Source: Mageeibacillus sp.
GTDB taxonomy: Bacteria; Bacillota; Clostridia; Saccharofermentanales; Saccharofermentanaceae
Assembly: GCA_022484595.1 (NCBI GenBank)
Contig: JAKVLB010000006.1
Span: 1 to 64,000, forward strand
Direction: 5' to 3'
Length of the DNA stretch: 64,000 bases
Part shown: positions 56,594 through 64,000 of the stretch, piece after piece
Layout: each line of letters opens with the position of its first letter
How positions within the stretch are numbered: the stretch's first letter is position 1
The notes under the pieces: model-generated
What the model was told of the DNA's origin: nothing
What the model saw: only the letters and a program-made list of their open reading frames with translations
Databases searched by the model: none
Program-made: the position numbers and the translations under genes

Positions 56594-59079
56594 TATTTTG
56601 TTCCTCCCTTCTTCATGAGCTTCCTTGCCTTGGCGGCATCTCTGTCTCTCATGATATAGAAGATGAGTATTGAGAGAATTGTTGTAACAAGGAAGAGCAA
56701 TACTGATACTGCCGAAGCAATACCGACCTGCTTATTTGATCCCATACCGAATGCCTGCTGGTTCACATACATAAGTACTGTCTCGATGGAAGCAATCGTT
56801 GTTGTTCCGAAGTAGATAACAGCAGGATGCATGTTGAGGTTCTGAGGAATATCGTACATCTGGAGACCACCGATAAGTGATGTTACCAGGGTATAAAGAA
56901 GCATAGGTCTCAGAAGCGGGAGCGTGATCTGCGTGTATGTCTGGAACGAGGAAGCTCCGTCGAGCTGTGCGGACTCATAGATGGAATCGTTGATTGAAGT
57001 AATAGCCGCAATCAGGATAATCATCGTATTGCCGTACCACATCCAGAAGTTGATGAAGCATACGAGGAATCTGGTAGACCATGCGCTTGCAAAGAAGTTG
57101 TAGCCGTCCTTATCACCCATTAAGTGGAGGAACTGCTGCGAAGCTGTCATTGTAGCACCTGTAGAATACGAGAAAATCTTTCTGAAGAAGATAGCGATTG
57201 TTGCCGCCGTAATAACGTTAGGCAGGTACATTAAAGCCTTCATCAGATTGAGTCCCTTCAGGTGGAGCTTGGTATCTGTGAACCACGCAGAAAGGATAAG
57301 CGCAAGAAGAATCTGCGGGATAAAACCGATTATCCACAAGATAGCCGTTGATGTAAAAGCACCGGCGATTGTATTGAATCTGTCTGTATCCTTAAAAATC
57401 GTATTGAAGTTACCCATACCGACGCTTACATATGATGTTGTTGCATCTACTCTGTAAAGCAGTCCCTTAGGGCACTTGATCTCGTTCTGTGCGCTGATAA
57501 CCTTAAGCTCGACTTTTCTCATGTCGTTATAAGCACTGTCTTCATTGTCTGTGCCTATAGCTTCATTGTAAGCCTTCTCGACAGCCGGAAGTTGCTTCTG
57601 GGCATCTGCGAGGTCCTTCTTGGCTTTCGCAACGTTCTCTGCCTTACGGGTAGACTCAAGTTCATTGTACTTGTCAATTGTAAGAACATCTGAAAGTCCA
57701 AGGGCTGTCTTGAATTCCTTATAAAGTGAGATATTGAAATCACCGCTGTAGGTTATGTATTTTGTAGGATCGTCAATCTTGTTGTACTGAACGATATTGT
57801 CTATCGCAGTTGCTGCAACCTGATTGAAGTTCTGAAGGGTTCCGATATAGATGGCTGCGTCGTTATATGTATCATTTGACTCATAAGGAGTCTCAGCTGA
57901 AACATACTGAGCGTCAAACGTATAAAGGAAGTTGTCGTTTGTCTTGGCGGCTACTACTGTGCCGTTATCAAGAACAAGAGCCTCTGCGTCGATAATGCCG
58001 GCGTCGTTGAGAGCCTTGATATCGGCATACAGCTGATCCATGTTGTCGGTAAGATTGATTGAACCGTCAATGTATCCTGCAAGGTTTGCGTAGGAACTGG
58101 TTGAGCTGATTGTATTCTTCCAGACATTGGTTGTAAGGTAATCCTCAAGATCAGACATGAACGGCACTGAAATGGCATCAATTGTTGCCTCTGTATCATT
58201 GCCGGAATCATCTGTCGTTGTGTAGGTTACCGTCGGAGCATTGAGGTTCTTGCATACATAGTAGAATGTAGGGTCTTCAATTGCCTGTTTGCCATCCTTA
58301 ACATCAGTAAAATACTGTGCCAGTGTGGTGTAATCAGTTCCGAGTTCAGTGTTTACATGTGCTACGAGATAATCGATAAGCGCAAGCTGCTCCGGCGTAA
58401 AGTCTGTAAGACCGTTAAGAGTTGTGCGGAAATCGTCAAAATCCGTGCTGTCGCCTTCAGTACCAATGATTGTCGCTGCTGTAACGGCAGTCTCGGTGTC
58501 ATCAGTTGTGCTTGTTGTATCTTCAGTGTCAACTATCGTGTCGAGAGTTGTCTTGAATGCCTTGAGCTTGCTGGTGAGAATCATGTAGTAGTTGGAAGCT
58601 GAATAGTCGTTTTTCCAATTTGTAAGTGCCGTAAGACTGTCAGGTGTAAGCTTGCCGATATCCTTGTCGGTATAAGCCTGCTGAAGCTCTTGAGCTACAG
58701 CGCTGTCAATCTTTCCGTCATTTGCTGTTGCGATAACTGCGTTGATTCCGTCCTCATCGAGCGGGTTGTACATATCAACCGCGTTCTGAATTGTGAAGAA
58801 ATCTCTGATACCGCCGTACTTGATCTTGTCAATGCCGGCTTCATCAAAATCAAGACCGATTGCGTCTGACTTCAGGTCAAGATAACGGTCGTAATAAACT
58901 TCCTTGTTTCCGAAACCCCAGAAATCAGCTGTGGTTGACTGCATACGTGCAGTGCTGTACCAGAAAGTTGAAAGGAGCGGATAAAGGCTGAATACGCAAT
59001 AAGCAATTACAAAAGGAGCGACGAAAATATAACCAAAACGAGTATAACTCATACTCTTGTGTTTATTCGCGTTTGCCAT
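56593..59079 (-). CDS. Carbohydrate ABC transporter permease (MalF-like) with a giant insert
   Basis: The start is set at 59079 (MANANKHK) because GGAGAG precedes it; a longer reading to 59172 crosses the intergenic hairpin. The product is 828 residues, against about 300 for the family. The first membrane helix is at about 13-38 and the normal permease core resumes at about residue 575 with EAA loop ESAQLDGASSFQTYTQITLPLLRP. In between is a roughly 500-residue Asp/Thr-rich region with a coiled-coil stretch (AKKDLADAQKQLPAVEKAY), which should lie outside the cell. This is far larger than the P2 loop of E. coli MalF. Confidence 0.85.
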   Translation of the reverse strand: MANANKHKSMSYTRFGYIFVAPFVIAYCVFSLYPLLSTFWYSTARMQSTTADFWGFGNKEVYYDRYLDLKSDAIGLDFDEAGIDKIKYGGIRDFFTIQNAVDMYNPLDEDGINAVIATANDGKIDSAVAQELQQAYTDKDIGKLTPDSLTALTNWKNDYSASNYYMILTSKLKAFKTTLDTIVDTEDTTSTTDDTETAVTAATIIGTEGDSTDFDDFRTTLNGLTDFTPEQLALIDYLVAHVNTELGTDYTTLAQYFTDVKDGKQAIEDPTFYYVCKNLNAPTVTYTTTDDSGNDTEATIDAISVPFMSDLEDYLTTNVWKNTISSTSSYANLAGYIDGSINLTDNMDQLYADIKALNDAGIIDAEALVLDNGTVVAAKTNDNFLYTFDAQYVSAETPYESNDTYNDAAIYIGTLQNFNQVAATAIDNIVQYNKIDDPTKYITYSGDFNISLYKEFKTALGLSDVLTIDKYNELESTRKAENVAKAKKDLADAQKQLPAVEKAYNEAIGTDNEDSAYNDMRKVELKVISAQNEIKCPKGLLYRVDATTSYVSVGMGNFNTIFKDTDRFNTIAGAFTSTAILWIIGFIPQILLALILSAWFTDTKLHLKGLNLMKALMYLPNVITAATIAIFFRKIFSYSTGATMTASQQFLHLMGDKDGYNFFASAWSTRFLVCFINFWMWYGNTMIILIAAITSINDSIYESAQLDGASSFQTYTQITLPLLRPMLLYTLVTSLIGGLQMYDIPQNLNMHPAVIYFGTTTIASIETVLMYVNQQAFGMGSNKQVGIASAVSVLLFLVTTILSILIFYIMRDRDAAKARKLMKKGGTK

Positions 59080-59143
59080 CTTTGTTACTCTCCAAAATTT
59101 TGCCAAATTTGTTGAATTGTTGTTGTCTCTAAAAATAGGAAAT

Positions 59144-59170
59144 GCGGGACAGGGTGTTGCCCTGCCCCGC
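59144..59170 (-). other. Hairpin between the binding-protein and permease genes
   Basis: GCGGGACAGGG (59144-59154) and CCCTGCCCCGC (59160-59170) form an 11-bp stem with one mismatch (an A-C pair on the minus-strand RNA) and a five-base loop, followed on the minus strand by a short T run (TATTTTTAG). Such elements limit read-through, so that the binding protein is made in excess over the permeases. Confidence 0.7.
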
Positions 59171-59208
59171 ACAAGTACCTAATTTGGATTATTGTATCCG
59201 GTTAAGAA

Positions 59209-60615
59209 TTACAGAAGACCCAAATCTTCAACTGCAGACTGGAACTGAGCTTCAGCATCAGCAACAGATGAGATATCACCTGAGCAGTAAGAAGCTACAG
59301 CAGTATTGAATGCATCGTTGATTGCCTGGTCGTCCTTGCTGACAGTAGAGTTATCAATGTTGATAGCTGTGTCAAGGAGAATTCCGTAAGGGTTCTCGCC
59401 GCCGAGGAAGTCAAGACCAAATGTTGTGTCGTTTGCAACAGCTGTCATAAGGCTGATGTTGTTAACGAACTCACCGTTTGTATCAATCATATCCTGGAGG
59501 TTTGTCTTATCGATTGCAATGTTTCTCATGATTGTTGCAACAGAAGCCTTCATGTCGCAGTACTTGGATGCCATCATCCATGTGCCGCCCCAGTAGAATG
59601 AGGTAGGACCGGAAGTAATACCCCAATCGCCGAACGTAGGGTTAGCCTCGTCACGAAGGTTCAAAGACCAGCTGAGCCACATAGGTCCCCAGTATGTAAG
59701 AGTTGACTTGTTTGCAGCGTTGCCTGTCCAAGCATCTGTCCATTGACCTGTCTGGAATGTAAGATCCTCATCATAGAGAGCCTTAGCCATATCGAAGTAA
59801 TCTTCGATAACAGGATCAATTGTGAGCTGACCATCTGTAATCCAGCCCTCTGAACGTGTGTTCAGGTAAGCGCGGAATACATCTGAATAGTCAGAAACAA
59901 CCTTAACTTTTCCGTCAGACTTCTCATTTACGTCACGAGCTGTGTTCATAAATGTGTCCCAATCTGCGAAGAAATCAGCAACCTCTGCAGGATCCTGTGT
60001 TCCAAGATACTGTTCAGCAAGTGATCTCTCGTAGTAAACGCCGCATGGGCAAGCCTGCCATGCAAGACCCTTGATAACGTTGTTGTCATCTGTAGCCCAT
60101 ACCATGGTGTACTTGTACATCTCGTTAACGAACTCGCTGTAAGCGATACCAAGATCGTTAACTGCGATTGTGTTGTCTGAGCTCATGTACTTAGATGCAT
60201 AGTCTGCATCGCATACGAACATGTCAGGTGCATCTTCACCAGATGCAAGAACCTGGTCAAGCTTTGCCTGATAGCTGTTGGACTCAGTAATTACTTCTGT
60301 GTGTGCAACGTCAGGTGCATAAGTGTTAACAAGGCCAGGGAACTCGTCGTTCCAGCCATAGATAACAACTTCATCGCCCTCGTCTGCAACATCAGTAGCA
60401 ACTGTGCGCTCTGTGAAGTCAGAAGCCGTAACAGCCTCAGTACTTGCAGCAGAAGCATCAGTAGCTGACTCAGCAACAGATGCAGCAGCTGAAGCAGCAG
60501 TGCTTGCAGTAGTGTCTTCTGACGATGATTCGCTTGTAGAACCAGCGCAAGAAGCAACAACACCAAGAACCAGTGCTAAAGACAACATCAAAGCAATAAT
60601 CTTCTTTGTCTTCAT
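59209..60615 (-). CDS. Extracellular solute-binding lipoprotein of a sugar ABC transporter
   Basis: The start is set at 60615 (MKTKKIIAL) because AGGAGG lies 9 bp upstream. The 468-residue product has a lipobox VASC (Cys 23), a Ser/Ala/Thr-rich linker and a cluster-B-type sugar-binding fold (VIYGWNDEFPGLVNTYAPD, YYERSLAEQYLG). It is first in the transporter operon. Cellodextrin binding is inferred from the phosphorylases that follow. Confidence 0.92.
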   Translation of the reverse strand: MKTKKIIALMLSLALVLGVVASCAGSTSESSSEDTTASTAASAAASVAESATDASAASTEAVTASDFTERTVATDVADEGDEVVIYGWNDEFPGLVNTYAPDVAHTEVITESNSYQAKLDQVLASGEDAPDMFVCDADYASKYMSSDNTIAVNDLGIAYSEFVNEMYKYTMVWATDDNNVIKGLAWQACPCGVYYERSLAEQYLGTQDPAEVADFFADWDTFMNTARDVNEKSDGKVKVVSDYSDVFRAYLNTRSEGWITDGQLTIDPVIEDYFDMAKALYDEDLTFQTGQWTDAWTGNAANKSTLTYWGPMWLSWSLNLRDEANPTFGDWGITSGPTSFYWGGTWMMASKYCDMKASVATIMRNIAIDKTNLQDMIDTNGEFVNNISLMTAVANDTTFGLDFLGGENPYGILLDTAINIDNSTVSKDDQAINDAFNTAVASYCSGDISSVADAEAQFQSAVEDLGLL

Positions 60616-60712
60616 TTGTTTTTGCCTCCTCAATAATAAGGTTTTATTTTCTGTCCAATTAGGACCACAATTTACTTGCGCCGGGGGCCATCCCGATCGC
60701 GATTCGTCAGCC

Positions 60713-60733
60713 TTGGACAGCCATTATGTCCAA
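60713..60733 (-). promoter_or_regulatory. Inverted repeat in the 5' leader of the transporter operon
   Basis: TTGGACA (60713-60719) and TGTCCAA (60727-60733) are perfect arms around a seven-base loop, just downstream of the predicted promoter. They could be a repressor site or an RNA hairpin. Confidence 0.5.
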
Positions 60734-60755
60734 AATCACGAATTCTTACATTGGC

Positions 60756-60784
60756 AGTTTACAACAATTTACACAGTTATGCAA
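60756..60784 (-). promoter_or_regulatory. Candidate promoter of the sugar transporter operon
   Basis: The minus strand has TTGCAT (60779-60784), a 17-bp spacer and TAAACT (60756-60761) after TG. The match to consensus is moderate, as at activator-dependent promoters. Confidence 0.45.
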
Positions 60785-60801
60785 TCATTTTTTATGCAAT
60801 C
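60777..60801 (-). repeat. 10-bp direct repeat over the -35 region
   Basis: GATTGCATAA (minus strand) occurs at 60777-60786 and 60792-60801, 15 bp apart. A third ATTGCA lies at 60804-60809. The first copy overlaps the -35 box. This is a likely activator site. Confidence 0.65.
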
Positions 60802-60837
60802 GGTGCAATGCCTCACTTTATTTGGCCTTTCCTTTGT

Positions 60838-61908
60838 TTAATTCGCCATTAAAAAAATTTGTTTGCCATATCTGTTCAAATACTGTGAATAATCGTTAAA
60901 ATCGGTTGTAGTGTGATATGTCGTACCGTTGACCGTACCATATATGGTCACGGTCGAAGTCTGTGCTCCGGGTTCCTGAGCGGCAATTGAGATGTCGGTT
61001 ACATCTGCCGGAGCTATGTTCTTGCGGTCATTCTTAATCTGCGTCGCGGTCGTCTCCGTTGTTCCCGTATCATCCGTGTCAGATACAACAGCTGTATTGT
61101 CCTGCGGTTCCGGTGAAACATTGATGTCGGCTGCGAGTTTTGCCTTAAGAGCTTCTTCGAGGCCGGCGGGGTCAGAGGCGACTGATGCCAGCGTGACATA
61201 CTGGCCGTTAAGCATATCGAAATTAGCATATTCGGATGAACTTGTAATATTTCCGTCAAGATCCGTTATTGTTCTTGTCATTACAACCGACAGCACGCGT
61301 CCGTTGTCGGAATATGAGAAGCCGACTTCAACCGATGCCGGATTCTCCGGAACACCTGTCAGAAGAACCTGTGCCTTGGCATCACTGCCCATTCTGCTGT
61401 ATATTCCTGCACATTCCTCATAATATCCATCGAGTATCAGATTGACGGCATCCTGAACATTGGCTGCAGAATTATCCGTAACAAGCATTCTTGTGCCGCT
61501 GAAACTTACAAGCAGTTCATTGTCATCCGTGTTTGTGCTCTCTTCGAATTCTTCAAGCTCGGCCGTAAAATCCGCGGTCACCGTCTCACTCGTAAGTTCT
61601 GAGAAATCGACGCGCTCCGGTATAGGCGTGGGCGAAGGAGTCGGAGTGGCGGTAGGCGTCGGAGAAGGTTCGGGTGTAGGCGTGGCTTCAGCCGTAGTCT
61701 GCTCAGTCTGTTCCGTTGCATCCGTTGCTTCGGCCGATTCTGTCGTTGTACCGGCAATTCCGCTCAGACTGTCAGACAGATCTCCCAGACCGTCGCTCAA
61801 ACCGTTGTAATCCACCGAACACGCTGCCAGCATCATGGCTGAGCAGAGTGTAACAGCGATAATCACCGCCGTGCTCCTGCTTACTGTCATTCTTGTAAAT
61901 CTTCTCAT
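60838..61908 (-). CDS. Lipoprotein of unknown function
   Basis: The start is set at 61908 (MRRFTRMTVSR) because AAGGAAG lies about 9 bp upstream. The 356-residue product has a lipobox LAAC (Cys 30), a Thr/Pro-rich stalk (TPTPEPSPTPTATPTPSP) and a domain with NVQDAVNLILDGYYEE, similar in style to clostridial DUF5105-type lipoproteins; I do not recognise it firmly. A perfect TATAAT (minus strand, 61963-61968) with a poor -35 lies upstream. Confidence 0.75.
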   Translation of the reverse strand: MRRFTRMTVSRSTAVIIAVTLCSAMMLAACSVDYNGLSDGLGDLSDSLSGIAGTTTESAEATDATEQTEQTTAEATPTPEPSPTPTATPTPSPTPIPERVDFSELTSETVTADFTAELEEFEESTNTDDNELLVSFSGTRMLVTDNSAANVQDAVNLILDGYYEECAGIYSRMGSDAKAQVLLTGVPENPASVEVGFSYSDNGRVLSVVMTRTITDLDGNITSSSEYANFDMLNGQYVTLASVASDPAGLEEALKAKLAADINVSPEPQDNTAVVSDTDDTGTTETTATQIKNDRKNIAPADVTDISIAAQEPGAQTSTVTIYGTVNGTTYHTTTDFNDYSQYLNRYGKQIFLMAN

Positions 61909-61963
61909 AAACGGCATCTTCCTTTCTTGTTTCACGCCGCGCACATGCTCACGCGCAATGTTA

Positions 61964-63037
61964 TTATACTTCTGTTATCTGCAGTTTATCATTTCGAAGA
62001 GCCGCCGAAAAAACAACTCCTGAATTACCGCCGCTTCTTCTGATAAGAATCTTTCCTTCAGAACTTGCCATATACGCCGCAGCCGTAGCTATGTCACTTA
62101 GTCTGTCCGGCGCGAAGGTCATCTTGAGAGGCAGTCTTACATCGGCTATCTGTCTTGCTGAATACGCTGTGACCGAAGCACCGAGATCATCGGCTATACA
62201 TCTGATTATATCGCTGTCACGCGCATTGCTCGAGACTGCGATTGTAGAAACAGAGGCCGGATTTATAAGATGATTCTCAAGAGATGTACGGACAACGCCT
62301 GCACTGTATTGCGGATCAAGCTTGGTCTTAAGCTCGATTCCCAGACACAGAAGTCTCGGCGTAAGCACCAGTATCGACGATGTGTCATAAGTGTCCGGAA
62401 GTTTGCGGCAGGTTATGAAGACAGCCGGAATGATTGATTTTAATGACGCTGTATCCTTATATGCCTGAATGAATGAGTCGTGTGTCTCAGGAGTATAGCG
62501 ATGAAGCTCAAACAGCATGGAATCGAGAACCGGTTCACCAAACACAACAGGCATGTCTGTATAAAGACTCACTCTGCCTCCTGCGGCGATATGGTGTTTT
62601 ACTCTGTCGCAGAGTACGTCATCGCTGACTGTCATTGAATATGAGCGAATCATTCCGCCGATGTCCGGCGCAATATCAGCGTTGCTTCCGAATGAAGTGA
62701 AGCAGTAATTTCCGAGTTCATCTGCAATTGCCTTTACTATCACCGAACACTGTTCAGAACTCAGGGAACCGCGCTTCACAGTCGCGGCAAATTTGCCTTC
62801 CGGAGAAACGCAGACAACCGGGATATTTCCCAAAGGCTGAGAAATTGATGACGCAATCTCGCACGCAGCCTCGAGCGGAAGCAGCATTACGAAAGCCGTG
62901 GTATCATCGGAAGAAGGACAGGATATTGATGAGGCGAAAAAGTCCTCGCTGTATATCCATCGTCCGCCGATAGAATCCATCAGCAGTTTTCCGGTTCTCT
63001 TCGCATTATCCGATCGTCCATAGCAGAGTAAATACAT
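61964..63037 (-). CDS. Divergent CbiG-like (cobalt-precorrin-5A hydrolase-related) protein
   Basis: The start is set at 63037 (MYLLCYGRSDN), preceded by CGGAGG. The 357-residue product has an N-terminal half with LPLEAACEIASSI and VVCVSPEGKFAATVKRG, and a C-terminal half with TPRLLCLGIELKTKLDP, ISTIAVSSNARDSD-like segments and ADVRLPL, laid out as in CbiG N and C domains. The usual glycine-rich and lysine motifs are altered. No other cobalamin gene is near, so it may have a different role. The assignment is by motif order only. Confidence 0.55.
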   Translation of the reverse strand: MYLLCYGRSDNAKRTGKLLMDSIGGRWIYSEDFFASSISCPSSDDTTAFVMLLPLEAACEIASSISQPLGNIPVVCVSPEGKFAATVKRGSLSSEQCSVIVKAIADELGNYCFTSFGSNADIAPDIGGMIRSYSMTVSDDVLCDRVKHHIAAGGRVSLYTDMPVVFGEPVLDSMLFELHRYTPETHDSFIQAYKDTASLKSIIPAVFITCRKLPDTYDTSSILVLTPRLLCLGIELKTKLDPQYSAGVVRTSLENHLINPASVSTIAVSSNARDSDIIRCIADDLGASVTAYSARQIADVRLPLKMTFAPDRLSDIATAAAYMASSEGKILIRRSGGNSGVVFSAALRNDKLQITEV

Positions 63038-63078
63038 AAAGCCTCCGAACAAAATACCGTTTTGCCTGTTTATAAAAC

Positions 63079-63087
63079 ATTATCACA
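63079..63087 (-). promoter_or_regulatory. Candidate extended -10 for the CbiG-like gene
   Basis: The minus strand has TGTGATAAT, an extended -10 (GATAAT at 63079-63084). A mirror-image TGTGATAA lies at 63158-63165 on the plus strand, before the divergent gene. Confidence 0.4.
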
Positions 63088-63180
63088 CTTTGTATGAAAA
63101 GAATAAGACAAAGATTCCGGGAAGCCCGGTCAGATTGCGATTCTGTGCCGTACTTGTTGTGATAAACTTTTCTTAAAGAA

Positions 63181-63205
63181 TGCTTTTCGATGACATAGAA
63201 AAGCA
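63181..63205 (+). promoter_or_regulatory. Hairpin directly before the ribosome site of the dehydrogenase gene
   Basis: TGCTTTTC (63181-63188) and GAAAAGCA (63198-63205) form a perfect 8-bp stem, 4 bp before AAAGGAG (63210-63216). It may affect translation start or mRNA stability. Confidence 0.45.
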
Positions 63206-63221
63206 CCAAAAGGAGCAGGTT

Positions 63222-64000
63222 ATGAATATTGTGATACTTGACGCACTCGCAGCAAATCCCGGAGACATCTCATGGGATCCTTTCTCCCGGTACGGGAACG
63301 TCACCGCCTATGATGTTACTCCCCCCGGGCTTGTGGCTGAACGCGCCCGTGACTGCGAGATATGCATAACAAACAAGACGCGTTTCGACGCGGACGTTAT
63401 ATCACAGCTGCCAAAGCTCAAATACATAGGAGTTCTTGCCACGGGATATAACGTAGTGGACCTTGATGCCTGCGCCGCGCGCGGTATAGTCGTGACAAAC
63501 GTCCCGGAATACGGAACCTTTGCGACTGCACAGATGACTATAGCGCTGCTGCTGGAGCTTTGCGACCGCGTCGGACTGCACAGCAGTTCGGTCATGAACG
63601 GCGATTGGTGCAAAGCACCTCAATTCAGCTATTTCCTCTCTCCGCTTACCGAACTTGCGGGCAAGAGGCTTCACATTATCGGTTTCGGGAAAATAGGACG
63701 ACGCGTCGCGGCGATAGCCTCGGCACTCGGCATGACCGTAACCGCAACGCCTCATTCGCTGACCTCTTCAAAAGAATTATGCGACGGTTATGAAGTTGCG
63801 CTTCTTCCTCTCGAAAAAGGACTGTCAGAAGCAGATGTCGTAACTCTTCACTGCCCGCTCACCGCCGCAACCTCAGAACTGATAAATGCCAGGACCCTGG
63901 CAATGATGCATGACGGTGCGCTGCTCATCAACTGTTCGAGAGGCGGCGTCATAAACGAGCAGGATGTCGCAGATGCGCTCAGAAACGGAAGACTCGGCGG
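63222..64000 (+). CDS. D-2-hydroxyacid dehydrogenase (partial, runs off the right edge)
   Basis: From ATG 63222, with AAAGGAG upstream, at least 259 residues can be read before the window ends, so the C-terminus is missing. The protein has the catalytic-domain segment YIGVLATGYNVVDLDAC, the NAD motif GFGKIG (154-159) and NCSRGGVINEQDVADALRNG. It resembles glycerate or hydroxypyruvate dehydrogenases. The substrate is not shown. Confidence 0.9.
   Translation, partial: MNIVILDALAANPGDISWDPFSRYGNVTAYDVTPPGLVAERARDCEICITNKTRFDADVISQLPKLKYIGVLATGYNVVDLDACAARGIVVTNVPEYGTFATAQMTIALLLELCDRVGLHSSSVMNGDWCKAPQFSYFLSPLTELAGKRLHIIGFGKIGRRVAAIASALGMTVTATPHSLTSSKELCDGYEVALLPLEKGLSEADVVTLHCPLTAATSELINARTLAMMHDGALLINCSRGGVINEQDVADALRNGRLG

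Noticed and set aside
59080-59172. Longer N-terminus for the MalF-like permease
   Set aside because: The extension is translated through the intergenic hairpin, while the ATG at 59079 has a GGAGAG ribosome site and begins a typical permease N-terminus.
1-64000. CRISPR arrays, insertion sequences, prophage genes and tRNA genes
   Set aside because: No repeat-spacer array, transposase, integrase or cloverleaf-like intergenic sequence was found; the only clear tandem array is the in-frame 33-bp repeat.

Overview
The window looks like a Gram-positive, low-to-mid GC Clostridia chromosome, most likely Lachnospiraceae. The evidence is consensus sigma-A promoters, AGGAGG ribosome sites, lipobox lipoproteins, the whiA/rapZ/murB/hprK block, a split transketolase, paired GH94 phosphorylases and VTC/DUF4956/DUF4353 genes. 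The species cannot be named from sequence alone. Most genes lie on the minus strand, so the window reads mainly from right to left. No transposase, CRISPR array, tRNA or phage gene was seen.

Layout: (1) 1-286 is the promoter and leader of a ribosomal RNA operon; 16S should begin at the left edge. (2) 287-11476 is a housekeeping run, in transcription order rpmH, rnpA, yidD, yidC, jag/khpB, mnmE, mnmG, rsmG, gyrA and a D,D-carboxypeptidase. It normally lies beside dnaA/oriC, but neither is found here. (3) 11510-25962 is an eleven-gene operon that makes CDP-glucose, then a CDP-4-keto-3,6-dideoxyhexose. It probably branches or reduces that sugar with a TPP enzyme, an aldolase-like two-domain protein and a reductase, then exports it with a GtrB-like GT2, a GtrA-like flippase and three membrane GT-C/GT87 glycosyltransferases. 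(4) 25959-35099 holds a two-component system, a divergent VTC/DUF4956/beta-helix lipoprotein operon, a DUF2974 hydrolase and a second beta-helix lipoprotein with a 33-bp tandem repeat. Three promoters here share the same direct-repeat operator at the same distance from the -10 box. (5) 35108-37293 is a divergent AraC regulator and MFS transporter. (6) 37267-43895 is a metabolic operon: membrane protein, nucleoside kinase-like protein, homoserine acyltransferase, NAD(P)HX dehydratase, alanine racemase and split transketolase. (7) 43892-46273 is a small unknown gene and a membrane-anchored PQQ-type beta-propeller. (8) 46270-49909 is hprK-murB-rapZ-whiA. (9) 49924-60784 is a cellodextrin module: binding protein, two permeases (one with a roughly 500-residue insert), cellobiose phosphorylase and cellodextrin phosphorylase. 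(10) 60838-64000 holds a lipoprotein, an orphan CbiG-like protein and the start of a D-2-hydroxyacid dehydrogenase.

How they work together: the cellodextrin module imports short beta-glucans and splits them with phosphate to glucose-1-phosphate. hprK follows only 14 bp downstream. Glucose-1-phosphate is also the substrate of the first enzyme of the surface-sugar operon, a plausible but unproven metabolic link. The two-component regulon appears to control a membrane VTC/DUF4956 pair together with secreted beta-helix lipoproteins, suggesting a cell-surface programme.
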